The translations under genes were made by a program, and so were the position numbers. From contig LR990045.1 of the NCBI GenBank assembly GCA_905147135.1, positions 19,878,173-19,942,172 on the forward strand: a DNA stretch of 64,000 nt, in the 5' to 3' direction. Under the pieces are notes generated by a model that worked only from the letters and a program-made list of their open reading frames with translations, had not been told where the DNA came from and made no database searches. Of the stretch, positions 1 to 9,967 are shown piece by piece (within the stretch, counting starts at the first letter, position 1; every line of letters starts with the position of its first letter). This DNA comes from Blastobasis lacticolella (Eukaryota; Arthropoda; Insecta; Lepidoptera; Blastobasidae).

Positions 1-395
1 TATGCCGAGTATACTGTTTATCATTTTGCTGATAGACCATTTTAATTGACCCCTCTAATGTATGAAAGCTAGTACTACGCAGAGATCAAGCTATATCTCA
101 GGTTCTATTCAACCAAATTAGATTAAATAAAGCCTAGATTTTAAGTTGGACCCCAAACTACCAAACTGTGAAAACCCCTCCATTAAAATCGATTCATCAC
201 TTTTTCCATATTTTTTATAGCTAAGCTGTTCTATAATGGTTCTTTATCAGATGTTCCAGTTTCCAAAATCAATTATACCCTATATATTGCCCTGGATTCT
301 TAATAGCTAAAAGTTTTATTCAAATCCGTCCAGTAGTTCCAGAGATAGCGTGTACAAATAGTCAGACAAACATTTTTTAAATTCATAATCCTATT
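1..395 (-). repeat. Dispersed repeat, family H2 (copy 1)
   Basis: Read on the minus strand, this stretch matches the plus-strand stretch at 26505-26890 along most of its length. Shared landmarks are the phrase about crossing a one-third-length block with TTTGGTAGTTTGGGGTCCAAC, the block around TGTAGAACCATAATAGA, and TACACGCTATCTCTGGAACT near one end. The element is cut by the window edge. It has no open frame. The family resembles the short non-coding lepidopteran repeats that end in a GACGAAGTCGC hairpin, but that end is not visible in this copy. Confidence 0.6.
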
Positions 396-709
396 ACTAT
401 TTCTTCATCGCTCTAAATTATATTTTTGTAAATATTTTCAATGTATAGACTAGAATTTGTGTGAAAGTAGCGGCTCTACACGTTGTGTACTGTGAACGTT
501 ACAGATCTAGACATCTAACATTCCGCTGCCTCGGGGCGTAGAATTCAAATTTGAATGTAGTCCGGATACTGTGGTAGACGAAATATCGCTTATTCTGTAT
601 GCCCGGTGGTAGACCTCTATCTAGATTGAACAGTCGAATACTATCGTCTTCTAAGGAGGTCAGATGGACTAAATAAAGGGTCTCGGAATCGATCCCTGAG
701 GATTTTTTT
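396..709. other. Unassigned interval
   Basis: About 310 bp with no repeat match elsewhere in the window and no convincing open frame. It contains a few AGATCTAGA/TCTAGAT-like words but no ordered structure that I can interpret. Confidence 0.4.
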
Positions 710-905
710 TATACCACTAAGGTGGCAAACAAGCTTGCGGCCTGCCTGATGGTAAGCAGTCACCGCAGCCTATGGACGTTTGCAATACCAGGGGCATCAC
801 CCACGCGTTGCCGACCCCGTAAAAACCTTTTAACCCCTTTCTTGAAGAACTCCATGTTGTACTCTCCAGGGAAAACCTCTCCAGGTAGTTCATTCCACAA
901 CAAAG
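710..905 (-). repeat. LINE 3' end, family A (copy 1)
   Basis: On the minus strand this encodes a LINE-like C-terminal peptide containing WNELPGE, EFFKKGVKRFLRGRQ and GDAPGIANVHRLR, then a stop, the CCATCAGGCAGGCC block and a short A-rich end near 710. Three other copies occur at 15104-15187, 33478-33655 and 47721-47852. The conserved peptide ending suggests the end of a non-LTR retrotransposon ORF2 followed by its 3' UTR. It is 5' truncated, as is usual for LINE copies. Confidence 0.6.
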
Positions 906-1295
906 AATGTCACGAGTCAAGGGTTACCGCTTATAATGACATGTTAAGAATGTGCCATTATTAAGGATTATTTGTCTCCAAGGTTGTTTCTTCATAGTAT
1001 AAAATAATGTTGATTTCCGCGTTTGTTTGTCTGTTACCGGTAACAACCACGCAACGGATTTTGACGCGGTTCACACTATCATTTAAATCATTTCTACCGA
1101 ACGGTTTATTTGCATCATCATAGTCATAAATTTAAGAGTTGAACTATTGTTGGTGGAGCAATCGCCGATCTTCTCTTCAATAACTTCATCACTTCTTTGT
1201 AACCTCACTTCACTGTGCGTTCACTTTGTCTTTCACATCATTCCAAAATTCAAACCTTGGCCTTCCCCTTCCCCTCTTTCCCTGAACTTAGCCTT

Positions 1296-1350
1296 CTCAT
1301 CATCAACATCATCATCATATCAGTCAAAAGACGCCCACTGCTGGGTACTC
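1296..1350 (-). repeat. LINE-E type 3' terminus with GATGAT tail (fragment)
   Basis: On the minus strand the sequence CCCAGCAGTGGGCGTCTT is followed by a run of GATGAT units. It matches the terminus of the larger LINE fragment at 47108-47432, and a third copy lies at 22455-22535. Only the last ~55 bp are present. Confidence 0.6.
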
Positions 1351-1554
1351 AGTACTTACATACATACATGCATATTTGTGATAAACCCATGAGTACCAAA
1401 GGAAACGGGAATTAACGCCAAGATGATGATGACAATGCAGGCAACAAAAATGCAGAACCGCAGGTGCATTGTCACTATAATATAATGGAGATAATCCTAA
1501 AACACCTCTTCCAAGCGCGCGTCAATTTATGTCCTACTTATAACTACAGTGTCT

Positions 1555-1919
1555 TTTATTAGTAAAACCTAAGGGAGGTAGGGCATAGCGGGGTATCTCG
1601 TACGAATTGGAGCCGCCCGACTGGGGAAGTACCTCCACCTTACAGAATATCGCAGCTAAATAATACTCTTTTAAATAGTATTGTGTTTCTGCCGGTGAGT
1701 AAGGTTTCCAGTGCTCCATGGGGTGGGGATTTGGGGAACCGTGGCTTTGGCAGTGAAGTGGCATTTGCTTTTTGCTGCCAGAGCAACGTGTTATAGAGGT
1801 GGGCAACGCATTAGCGATACCCTTGGTGTTGCTAATGTCTATAGGCAGTGGTGACCACTTTCCATCAGGTGGCCCGCTTGCCTGTTTGCCTACCGTATGA
1901 CATAAAAAAAAAAAAAAAA
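1555..1919 (+). repeat. Poly(A)-tailed retroposon, family B (copy 1, longest)
   Basis: This is the longest copy of a repeat seen also at 15572-15692, 17256-17313, 23130-23405 (minus) and 37508-37954 (minus, interrupted). It ends with ATCAGGTGGCCCGCTTGCC, a GACAT block and an uninterrupted A tract at 1904-1919, so it moved by reverse transcription. A frame near its 3' part reads GVANVYRQW then stop in the 23-kb copy, much like family A, so B is probably also the end of a LINE ORF2 or a SINE derived from it. No target duplication could be fixed. Confidence 0.6.
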
Positions 1920-3189
1920 CCTTTATTTTAGTCATTAGGCTACAGAATAATAACAGAGTGTGAGTATGTATCCAAAACCATAGTGAAATATATGGACAAC
2001 GATGATGATGGAGTATCCAAGGCTGATATTTGTGTAGGAATTTATTAGGAAATATATTATCTAGGATAACGTATGATTCTAGTGGACATCATTTAATCAA
2101 ACAAAAGCATGTTTTAAAGATATTAGGTATATTGTAATAAGCAATGTAATCCATTATAAAATGAGGTATTTATTTAAACAACATTAGCTTAATTAAACGA
2201 GATTTTATAATACAAACAAAGTACTAGAGGTAAACCACATTTATACAAAATTCTCACCAAATGTTATGACACAATTATCGATCACATAATTAAATATTTA
2301 TCCTTTAAAATGGGACAGTAGTATTACGTATGATTCAATAAATAAACAATTATATAAATAAATTAACCAATACAAAATATAAAGCAACAATAATACAATG
2401 CAAGTTTGTACTTAACTCTGTGCCGGCTCTGGAGCAAAAGTCCCACCCAGTCTTTTGACTGGACCTTTATACTACCTTCTAGCCGGAAATGTCATTTTCT
2501 ATTCTCATTTCCGGTCTCCTAAATTTACTGATAGATTGATTAGATGTTAATTTAATGTATTACAATACTTTGAACATTACACAATTAATATACAGTACTT
2601 AACTGATCAAAGACAAACAATCGTTCAGAAACACCACACTTCGTTCTGAAGTTGGTGAAATGTTTACAAAAGTATTTTGAAATATTAATTATTATTAATC
2701 ACGATATTTAATACCGATTAAAACATACTAAAATACCTTATATGTAACACGCGCATCGTTAGTTTTGTATTAAAACTAAACGTCTTACAAACTACCTCTC
2801 GAATATCCCGTCGATAATTGCCACTCGGGCTTTGAAACAGGCGTCTCTTACAGTCTAAATAAACTACTCAGGCAAAGTGAAGAAGGAAATGGAGGGAAAG
2901 AGTGATATACTCAATACGGAGTCTGTTGAACAAAAGCCTTTGGCAAGTCTGCTGGCTCTTGATATTCAACGGTTGTTTAAGTTGTTTTTTGTACTTTCTA
3001 GAGCTGTTTCAGATCCAGCACGTTGGTTCAATCAATTCCTACTAGCTTATGTATCTTTGCCCTCTAGTGTTGTACATTATGTACCTTTAATGGTTTTAAA
3101 GGAAGATTTATTATATACAACTTAAACATTACACACAAAGAACATAAAAAAACTACCTTCCTATAAAACATTACTCTAAATTACTTACG
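1920..3189. other. Unassigned AT-rich interval
   Basis: About 1.27 kb of AT-rich sequence. An 82-codon frame at 2877-3125 has no recognisable domain, lacks neighbours that would support it, and is probably a chance reading. I see no repeat match to the rest of the window here. Confidence 0.4.
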
Positions 3190-3350
3190 GTAAAATATTT
3201 GCCCCAAGCCCCCTGCATACGGTAAAGTGCCCAGAAGGCTGGCCGCGTTGCCCCACTAGACAAATAGATGCCACCCTTCTCATCAATGTCAACCAGGCGC
3301 TTGGCTAGTTCCCTATATAGGGAATGTGCCACGAGGCGTTCGCGCCTCAC
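3190..3350 (-). repeat. LINE-like C-terminal coding relic, family K (copy 1)
   Basis: This shares an ordered series of words with 19783-20010, including TTGCCCCAAG, a block near AAAAGGCTG/GAAGGCTGGCCGC and CCAGGCGCTT. On the minus strand both give a similar short peptide (GQPxG..., then GLGA and a stop). The shared peptide and stop suggest the end of a retroelement reading frame, but the family is not identified. Confidence 0.4.
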
Positions 3351-4224
3351 CTATAATGTGAAACAGGTACACCAGAATATAAGTTGTTTAAAACAATCTG
3401 AGATATAGAAATTCTCTAAAAAATAGATGTACCTATCGGTTAAGAATCTAGCCTAATTAAAATCGTATTCAGTTACAAGATCTTACGAATTTCACTAAAC
3501 AGAAAAAAATACCCAAAGACCTTGACTTTTATTTATTGGCGGATGGTTTTTTTATATCAAGTAAAAATATATCACAATTACCAGTTTTTCGCGCTTAGAC
3601 ATCATACGCGTGATACGACAATGACCCTTATTCTATGAGTTTCAGTTTTAGAGTATCTAGTTAGGTCTGTCAGTGCTTTAAAAGACGTTTCAGCTCTAAA
3701 CTCCATGTTATTGGGAAACCGTTGGAAAACCCTTGAAGAAAGCAACCACATGTTTTCGTTCATCTATAGTTCGGTTATGTTAGCCGAGGTATGTATCGAC
3801 TCCAATACACCTGCATTTCCTTCTTAATTTCCTTGAGCAGTTTGTATCCAGTTTGACATTTAAAGGAGGAGAGATAATTAATTTATCCTACCAAATCCAA
3901 TGAAATAAATCTCCAGTTTCAAAGTCCGAAAGTTATAAACTCGATTATAAGCGAGACTCCATGCAAATAAAACCGAAGTTATAGAAAGCGTCGGTAGCGA
4001 CAGTTCCTGGTAGCGATATAGTCAATATATATATACAGAGTAATCATGGTAAGTAAATTAGAATGCTAAGTTGACTCAACTTAATGCCAGGTAATCCAGC
4101 ACACCTTAATCATAATATCTTATAAAAGGAAAACCTGAACATATTGAAGATAGATTTAAGGATGAGATTTAAAAACCTCTTACTAGTGAAAAAAGGCATA
4201 CAAGCATAGCAAGTACGACTATTT
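3351..4224. other. Unassigned interval
   Basis: About 870 bp of AT-rich sequence without a supported gene. The words at 3593-3650 (CGCGTGATACGACAATG, CTTATTCTATGAG) recur at 62998-63035 and resemble part of the palindromic family G described at 44578. Confidence 0.4.
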
Positions 4225-4420
4225 GACTGACGATGATAAACTATCCTACATTCTTTACATACATATCTAATCTAATACTACCTATAAAAGCGAAATTCTT
4301 TCAGCAAAATTCTGATTGGATTTTGATGAAATTATGCAATGATTACCTTATTTTTAAACCCCAAATTCATTGTGGTTTCCGCCGGAACATGGCACATGTG
4401 GATTTCACGCGGTTGAACTC
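4225..4420 (+). repeat. Short non-coding repeat fragment (Helitron-like family?)
   Basis: The order of words (CTAATCTAATACTACCTATAAA, then GATTGGATTTTGATGAAATT, then GGTTTCCGC and CACGCGG) follows the layout of the short repeats that finish in a GACGAAGTCGC hairpin plus CTAGT elsewhere in the window (6056-6074, 34618-34654). The terminal hairpin is degraded here. Confidence 0.35.
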
Positions 4421-4904
4421 GCACGTGGACTAAATCGGAAAATACCAAAGTTCTCAGATACATATTTTGTCCATAAAGCAACCGATCGATCACAATGCAC
4501 TACAGAAAGCCAACTGCGACAACGGACACTCATCCATTTACTGTAAACATCAAAACACTTTTAACAGGAACAATGATACTCATAACGTTTTACGGCAAAA
4601 AATAAACAGTCGAAAAGAGAATCCAAATATTTCAGCCTTTGTTTCAGAAAATGCCAGCGGTGATTGGGCCTGAAATCAGGTTTCACATCTCGCTACTTAG
4701 AGGAAAACAAAGAAAATTACTCGGTCATTACTGGCAAGGAGTGTAATAACGAAAGCAAAAGGAAATTAGAATCTATTAAAGCTAAAAAGTAGCCCGTACT
4801 GCGATATGCCCTTTTGCTCCAAAGAAAAAATAATAGATTGGTAGGTACAACTTTCGATTTTAAAAGTGAGGGAGTGAAGTATGTAAGTAGTGCCTAATGT
4901 AGCT
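4421..4904. other. Unassigned interval
   Basis: About 480 bp. A 68-codon frame at 4467-4673 has no recognisable motif. Nothing else could be supported. Confidence 0.35.
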
Positions 4905-5160
4905 CCTAACATCATTATCATCTTGGCTTTAATGTCCTAGTTAGGCTCTCGCGCACGAGGGCCCGGGGTCCGCCTTGACCATTATCCAAGATTTGGCAGA
5001 TCAGGTAATTACAGTGGAGCGACTGCCATCTGACCTCCGAGACCCTGCTACCAGGGGATCCTGACCACATTGGATCATGGTTACACATTCAGATGCTTGT
5101 CGTCGTATCATCAATATGGTTTTCTCGCCATAAGAGCATCGATTAGTATTCAACTAATGT
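4905..5160 (-). repeat. tRNA-derived SINE1 (copy d, body only)
   Basis: On the minus strand this is the 3' body of the SINE whose full copy is at 16844-17190: CATCTTGGC-type tail, the GTCCGCCTTGACC block, AGCGACTGCCATCTGACCTC, and CACATTGGATCATGG. The tRNA-like head is missing because the copy stops exactly where the MITE at 5161 begins. Confidence 0.7.
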
Positions 5161-5425
5161 AGAGCTTGTCTAATCTGAAATGACGCGCCCCACTACTTAA
5201 TAAGTTGATTTCGATGTGTGAGTGCAAATATTAATAACGACACTTCATCTGTGTGGGAGCGACGACAGCTCCAATCGAACGACGCGTGCTCCTACGTTTG
5301 AGTCTCACCGGCAACGGAATGACCAATTACAACGGCATTTGTATATGTATTGCGTTCATATTTTAAATTTGCTTGTGTGTGTTAATGCGATAGTGGGGCG
5401 CGTCATTTCAGCTTAGACGAGCTCT
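5161..5425. mobile_element. MITE D, copy 1 (35-bp terminal inverted repeats)
   Basis: The left end AGAGCTTGTCTAATCTGAAA continues to CCCCACTA. The right end is its inverse: TAGTGGGGCGCG...TTAGACGAGCTCT. The inverted repeats are about 35 bp with few mismatches, the element is 265 bp, and it has no coding capacity. A second copy lies in opposite orientation at 27873-28125. The outer bases read TA/GAGCTYGTCTA, which would fit a TA target duplication as in Tc1/mariner-type elements, but on the right side of this copy the dinucleotide is TG. Superfamily is therefore an inference. Confidence 0.8.
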
Positions 5426-5855
5426 GCCTACATATTAAAAGTCTTACACTTTTAATCGGATCTTGGTAACGAAATTGACAAAATTACTACATCGATGGTC
5501 GTTATGTCGAAAACGTTGCATCGACAGGTCGTATCGACATCACACCATATCTTTGGTACACTGCATCGACAGTACCTACACCCGAAATCAAGTAGTACCA
5601 CGCCTACAAACGATAGGTACTAAAACAGATACTGTGAATATTAATGATTGATTTGTATGTTTGGACATTTGTTTATTAAGTACTGGATTTACTGTGTTAC
5701 TTTGAATCATGCGTACATTTGTATGTGGAACCGACTGCGCGTAAAGAGAACTTATAAACCACATTCGCTATTTTCGACTACTACACATTGATAGCAACAT
5801 CGTCATAAAAATCTACTCATAATATCCAACTAATATCATAATTCAAAAGTGAAGA
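5426..5855. other. Unassigned interval
   Basis: About 430 bp. It contains several CATCGACAG/CATCGATGG-like words (5492-5570), too irregular to call a tandem array. No gene is supported. Confidence 0.35.
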
Positions 5856-6076
5856 ATATGCTTGTTTGTCACTGAGTAGCGTAAAAAAAAGTATTTATAA
5901 AGCATTTATGTTTTTCACTCCCTCACACAGGCCACTAAACGGATTTTGATGTAATTTTGCAGTAACACAGCTTATACCTATTCTAAAATATCCCGAAATT
6001 TAATATTCTTCACACGGAAACGGGTGCAGAACATTGTAACCGAATTGAACGCGGACGAAGTTGCGAGCAAAATATA
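5856..6076 (+). repeat. Short repeat with GACGAAGT hairpin end (Helitron-like candidate)
   Basis: The element reads from TGTTTGTCACTGAGTAGCG through ACGGATTTTGATGTAATTTT and TATCCCGAAATTTAA to CGCGGACGAAGTTGCGAGC and ATATAGTA. The end has a small hairpin 10-12 bases before a CTAGT-like terminus, as in lepidopteran Helitron-like elements. Related ends are at 6385-6480, 8380-8472 and 34480-34655. The 5' end could not be defined. Confidence 0.4.
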
Positions 6077-6111
6077 GTATTATATAAGTTTGTAAGGATG
6101 GATGTTTATTA

Positions 6112-6384
6112 CTCCTTATATGGCCGTGTGGTGTCCGGCAGAGTTGAATAGCACCAACCCCTTACACTCGTGGGTGTCGTACAAGGCGACTAATGTTATC
6201 GAGGCAAAAGATCTAAGCGTCCCCGTTGACTGGTAAATGGGCATCAGCGTTTTTCATTGTTATATTATAACACTGCGATCTCCAACCCGTCTGCCAAACG
6301 TGGAGATTATGGCAATAACCTCCTCTTTCGTGGGAGAGGCCCTTAGTCCTGCAGTGGACTGATATGGGCTGTGATGATAGCCCA
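6112..6384 (+). repeat. SINE-like/LINE-3'-like retroposon, family C (copy 1)
   Basis: The copy starts near GTGGTGTCCGGCAGAGTTGA, continues with CCCTTACACTCGTGGGTGTC, GATCTCCAACCCGTCTGCCA, GGCAATAACCTCC, and ends TCCTGCAGTGGACTGATATG, then a GATGAT-type tail. Full-length relatives are at 37605-37852 and 62020-62252. The 37.6-kb copy has a clear target duplication, which defines the ends of this family at about 250 bp. No Pol III promoter boxes are evident in this copy. Confidence 0.7.
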
Positions 6385-6482
6385 GAATAGCACATAAGCT
6401 ATAATGTATCCCGAAAGTTAATGAGATTTCAGACGTTATAACCGAGTTAAACGCGTACGAATGCGCGGGCAAAATCTAGTAC
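6385..6482 (+). repeat. Short repeat 3' end with CTAGTA (Helitron-like candidate)
   Basis: CTATAATGTATCCCGAAAGTTA leads to CGTACGAATGCGCGGGC and AAAATCTAGTA. It is directly adjacent to the family C copy at 6112-6384. It matches the ends at 6040-6076 and 8380-8472. Confidence 0.4.
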
Positions 6483-6744
6483 AGAATAAAGAGGTTGCCT
6501 CGTAAAAAGGTGTTATATTTGAAGTTCGTATTACACTTACGTACCTCGTTACGATAGAGGGCGTTAAAAGTAGCCAGTGCTCACTCAAGGCACTATCTCA
6601 TAACTCGGTTAGCCAAATCACGTTACAGAAAGATATTTCTCCATTTATCAGTTTGAGAAATTAAATGTAAAGTGAGATAGAAATTTGGGATTGTTAGATA
6701 GAAACCATGGTCTTGGAACTGTTTTAAATGCTCGATGAAAAATT

Positions 6745-6895
6745 AATGGTGTTATAAGTTTGACAGATTTGTATCTGTGGCTATGTGTATCTGGCTGTGG
6801 CCTTGTAGCTCCAGAACGGATGGACCGATTTCGATGCGGTTTTCTATATTTGAAAGACAGTTTAATCAAGATGGTTCTTAACTTTCTTTGATGAA
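6745..6895 (+). repeat. Dispersed repeat, family H (fragment)
   Basis: The word order TATCTGTGGC, GTAGCTCCAGAACGGATGGA, CCGATTTCGATGCGGTTTTC, TTTGAAAGACAGTTTAATC and GGTTCAGAAGTTTTGGAAA matches family H copies at 15335-15480, 17868-18065 (minus), 25740-25960 (minus) and 61145-61380. No coding capacity. Confidence 0.55.
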
Positions 6896-7189
6896 AGACG
6901 GTTCAGAAGTTTTGGAAATATTTGAGTATATGATGCAAAATCCACTAACGTACGAGCATCACGAGCCTTTTTACCGCGCACGTGCAATATGTAGAATTAG
7001 TCTCCCGAAGTCTTTCCTTTACATGGGGTACTTCAGAAGGCATATCCATAGATACCTCAAAGGCCGGCGCCGCATTCGCTCCACTTAAATTGCAGATGTT
7101 CTGGACGATGGTGGCCGCTTTCCATCAGATAGACCGACTGTCCTTGTGCCTCCTGTCCTGAAACTGGAATTGACCGCTAGGTTGATGAC

Positions 7190-7400
7190 CACTTATAGAA
7201 TAGAATAGAATAGAATAGAATATGTTTATTCCAAGAAGCAATACAAATATAAAGTACACAGAGAGAAACAAATTAATAATTTCAACATGGAAAGTATCTT
7301 GCACTGCTCAAGGAATCGGAGCCGACTCAGCATATTGTTGCTAGTCGGTGAAACTAACAACACTGATATTCTGTCAGCACCAGAGTTGCACAGCTAAATA
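7190..7400 (-). repeat. LINE 3' terminus with (AATAG)n tail
   Basis: Six near-perfect AATAG units at 7196-7222 are followed on the plus strand by ATATGTTTATTCCAAG. On the minus strand this is an AATAAACATAT polyadenylation-type end followed by a pentanucleotide tail, the usual layout of a LINE 3' end. Similar arrangements occur at 44288-44480 and 63545-63620. No coding sequence of this element remains. Confidence 0.55.
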
Positions 7401-7689
7401 AGAAAGTTTAATATGTATATAAAATCCATCGTGCGACCGCCGAAACTCACCAAAATAAAATTTAAAAGATAAGTTAAATATATATTAACAGAGAATTATA
7501 AAAACGACTTTGAGTACCATACGTGCGTGTAGAGATAAAATATTTAGATAAAAATAAAAAACTCAATACAAATAATATACCTATTAAATACTGTATTCTT
7601 GTCTCAATAAATAAATACCTAATAGTATATAAAAAGAAATATCTATTATTATGGATCACGTCCCGCGCATTAGTTTGTTGTTTTTTGAA

Positions 7690-7840
7690 CGTTGACTTAT
7701 ATTATGTTACGCGTTGCTTTGCTTGATGCTCCGCTTGGATTCAAAAGGTGTGATACAAAAATGGACCTCATTTTCTCACACTTTTTGCTTCTGAAAGATT
7801 AGACGACTGAGTTTAGCGAAATGTAATAAGCGCACGCAGA
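7690..7840. repeat. Palindromic MITE family G, half copy
   Basis: GATACAAAAATGGACCTCAT, TCTCACACTTTTTGCTTCTG and GTAATAAGCGCACG match the right arm of the 44578-44840 element. The left arm is absent or decayed. Confidence 0.5.
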
Positions 7841-8084
7841 AGAATAGTTAAATTATTTCCTGTACTAGACACAGCTGTACTCACTACAGAGCTTAAGTAA
7901 AGAAAACTCTCTCTAAAGCATTTTGTCAAACATTTTAACTGTTCAGAAGAAATAAATATTAATCCAAGTCCGTGTGCTGATTGACACTGAACCGACGAGA
8001 TGTCAGATAATCAAGAGATCGATCACAGCTTAGACTGCCACAAACTTATCTGAACCGGTAAATCCGTCGCTGTTGTTGACAACA

Positions 8085-8150
8085 AACTGACATTTCAAAA
8101 TGGCGACACTTAGTTCCATTTTTGGCCATCGGGTCAGTGTTTATGGCACT
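8085..8150 (+). repeat. Short dispersed repeat, family F
   Basis: ACATTTCAAAATGGCGACAC, TTAGTTCCATTTTTGGCC and ATGGCACTGT recur at 31140-31215, 50212-50310 (minus), 56875-56905 and 60720-60805. Function is unknown; it is probably a fragment of a non-autonomous element. Confidence 0.4.
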
Positions 8151-8379
8151 GTAACTTTATTTCCGATTAATCATTTTCAGGATCCGATCAGTTCCGTTGA
8201 GCCGTAAATTGTCTTGAGGACTTACAAATTGTTCGGAGTCGTTAATAAATAGGCTTTTTGTGAACTTCGGAAGTCCGGGCTTAACTAATTTTGTGAGTAA
8301 TCTCTGTCGAGATTACTCCTTCACGCTCAAACTACTCAACGGTGGTTTATTAAATTTAGCAGCAATATTATTTATAGCC

Positions 8380-8472
8380 CAGAATTAGAAATAGGCTATA
8401 ATTTATCCCGAAATTTAACGTGGTTCCCGCGGGTACGAGTACTACGCGAAGGCGCGGGCGTAATCTAGTAAA
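8380..8472 (+). repeat. Short repeat 3' end with CTAGTA (Helitron-like candidate)
   Basis: CTATAATTTATCCCGAAATT continues to CGAAGGCGCGGGCG and TAATCTAGTA, matching 5990-6076 and 6385-6482. Confidence 0.4.
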
Positions 8473-8935
8473 GAATAAAGTGGTTACCGCATCTTTCTTT
8501 GCCGTAAATCGTTACAATGTCGTTTCGATTTCGAGGTAATGTTGTCGAAGTTATTCTAGAATAACTGTTTCTGTGATATTTTAGGACATGTTTTTCAATG
8601 CAATTGACGTTTCGCATAAAAATGTTACACCGAATATAGAATGTGAGGGCGGCGTAAATTTAGGTTATTCTAGTCGAAGTTTGGGCTACTCATACAAAAT
8701 ATTTTTTTTGTGCTACTTTGTGCACTGGCCGGCCAATGTTTTGTGCCAATTATACAATTTAAAATTACATTACATGTAATATTATAGTATTCAAATTATT
8801 ATAATTTAATTCTTTCATTATTAATTTATACATGTCATATTACCGAAGTAAATACCAATGTCAATACTTCGAATGGATATAAATTTCTTAAATTAATGTC
8901 ATTTTAAATCGTTACTCAAAATTAAGTGTAAATAT
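8473..8935. other. Unassigned interval
   Basis: About 460 bp of AT-rich sequence. A 63-codon frame at 8588-8779 is not recognised and has no supporting context. Confidence 0.35.
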
Positions 8936-9242
8936 AATAACGGTGTTTTACCTGAAAATAAAACACATATTAAATACTTACCTTATTTGAAGCTTACTAG
9001 TTTGAGATAGGCCCCTATCTGTTTTCCGTTTCCGCTTTGCCTTTCTCTTTCCATATAGCTCTGTCCCGCTCATCACCCCCGCTCGGCGATCCCCACCAGG
9101 CAGCCGCGACCGGTCTGAGGAACCACGGTCCGCGGTCGGCTTGCTTCATTGTGTCGAAAACACCAGGCAGTATTTAAATTGTAAGCTTCAAATAAGGTAA
9201 GTATTTAATATGTGTTTTATTTTCAGGTAAAACACCGTTATT
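8936..9242. repeat. Perfect 62-bp inverted repeat with 183-bp spacer
   Basis: The arms 8936-8997 and 9181-9242 are exact reverse complements over 62 bp by direct reading. The spacer is GC-richer than its surroundings and pyrimidine-rich in its first half. A 25-bp segment spanning the inner end of the left arm (8983-9007, ending CTAGTTTGAGA) is repeated directly at 9256-9280, just outside the right arm. The right arm contains AAG|GTAAGT and, 24 bases after GTAAGT, TTTTATTTTCAG, which resemble splice signals. No transposase is associated. It may be a fold-back element or an inverted duplication. Confidence 0.85.
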
Positions 9243-9428
9243 TAATCCTTGACCGTTATTTGAAGCTTACTAGTTTGAGACATGTTTGTTATCGCCTGGT
9301 CATGGGGACGCCAAGGTGAAGGTTTAGTACCTAAATATATATAGGTGTACTGTAGGTATGTAAGTATAGAGATACCTAGATTCCATAGGTATGTAAAATA
9401 TAAGGTTATAAACTTTTTATGGAATCAT

Positions 9429-9530
9429 TAGAGAATACAATTCCGGGATCCCGACCGTTTTCTGGCCCCGAAAATCCCGGGACTGTACTTGGCTAATCTC
9501 GGGATTTTCGGGATTGCCACAAACAAGTCT
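9429..9530. promoter_or_regulatory. hAT left end: TIR and GGGAT/ATCCCGGG subterminal motifs
   Basis: After the TIR, the motif ATCCCG/CGGGAT appears at least four times in both orientations (CCGGGATCCCGA, AAATCCCGGG, CTCGGGATTTTCGGGATTG). The right end at 12110-12202 carries a matching cluster. hAT transposases bind subterminal repeats, so these are the likely binding sites of this element's BED finger; that assignment is inference. Confidence 0.6.
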
Positions 9531-9878
9531 AGTTTGTATTCCGTAGTCCGTTGCGCCTTGAAAATAACCTTGCCTAGATTATTTTAATACATTACGACAA
9601 AAAGCAACTCGAACAATACGTAGGTACCCACTATTTACTACACAGGTACAGTCCTAATAATATGTTTGTCGTAGAACTTAGAAGGGACTTCCCCACTCGG
9701 AATACTTTAATACAATACTCTTAAGGTAATTCCCCAACGAACCAACAGGGGAATCACCCGATCATCTCATATCATAATATTTTGCGGGTATTTCCCGTCG
9801 GGGATTCCCTGTTCGAAAGTATAAATATGCAAATCAGGTTTTATTTTTTTCATTTATTGTTCTGTCACTGTCAGTGAC

Positions 9879-9926
9879 GGGTTACGTAGGCTACGTCAGT
9901 GACGACGGGTTACGTAGGCTACGTCA
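9879..9926. repeat. 28-bp tandem duplication in the hAT 5' leader
   Basis: GGGTTACGTAGGCTACGTCA occurs at 9879-9898 and again at 9907-9926. Each contains the palindrome ACGTAGNCTACGT-like core. It lies 40-90 bp upstream of the transposase start and might be promoter-related. Confidence 0.6.
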
Positions 9927-9967
9927 TTAAAATTTAAAAGTCAATTATCTGAAATTAAGTATTTCAA

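Noticed and set aside
1534..1935. 133-codon minus-strand gene
   Set aside because: It reads antisense through retroposon family B and starts in its poly(A) tract.
9198..9227. Real ~30-nt intron in the 62-bp repeat arm
   Set aside because: It is shorter than known spliceosomal introns in insects, and no coding frame continues across it. Kept only as a curiosity.
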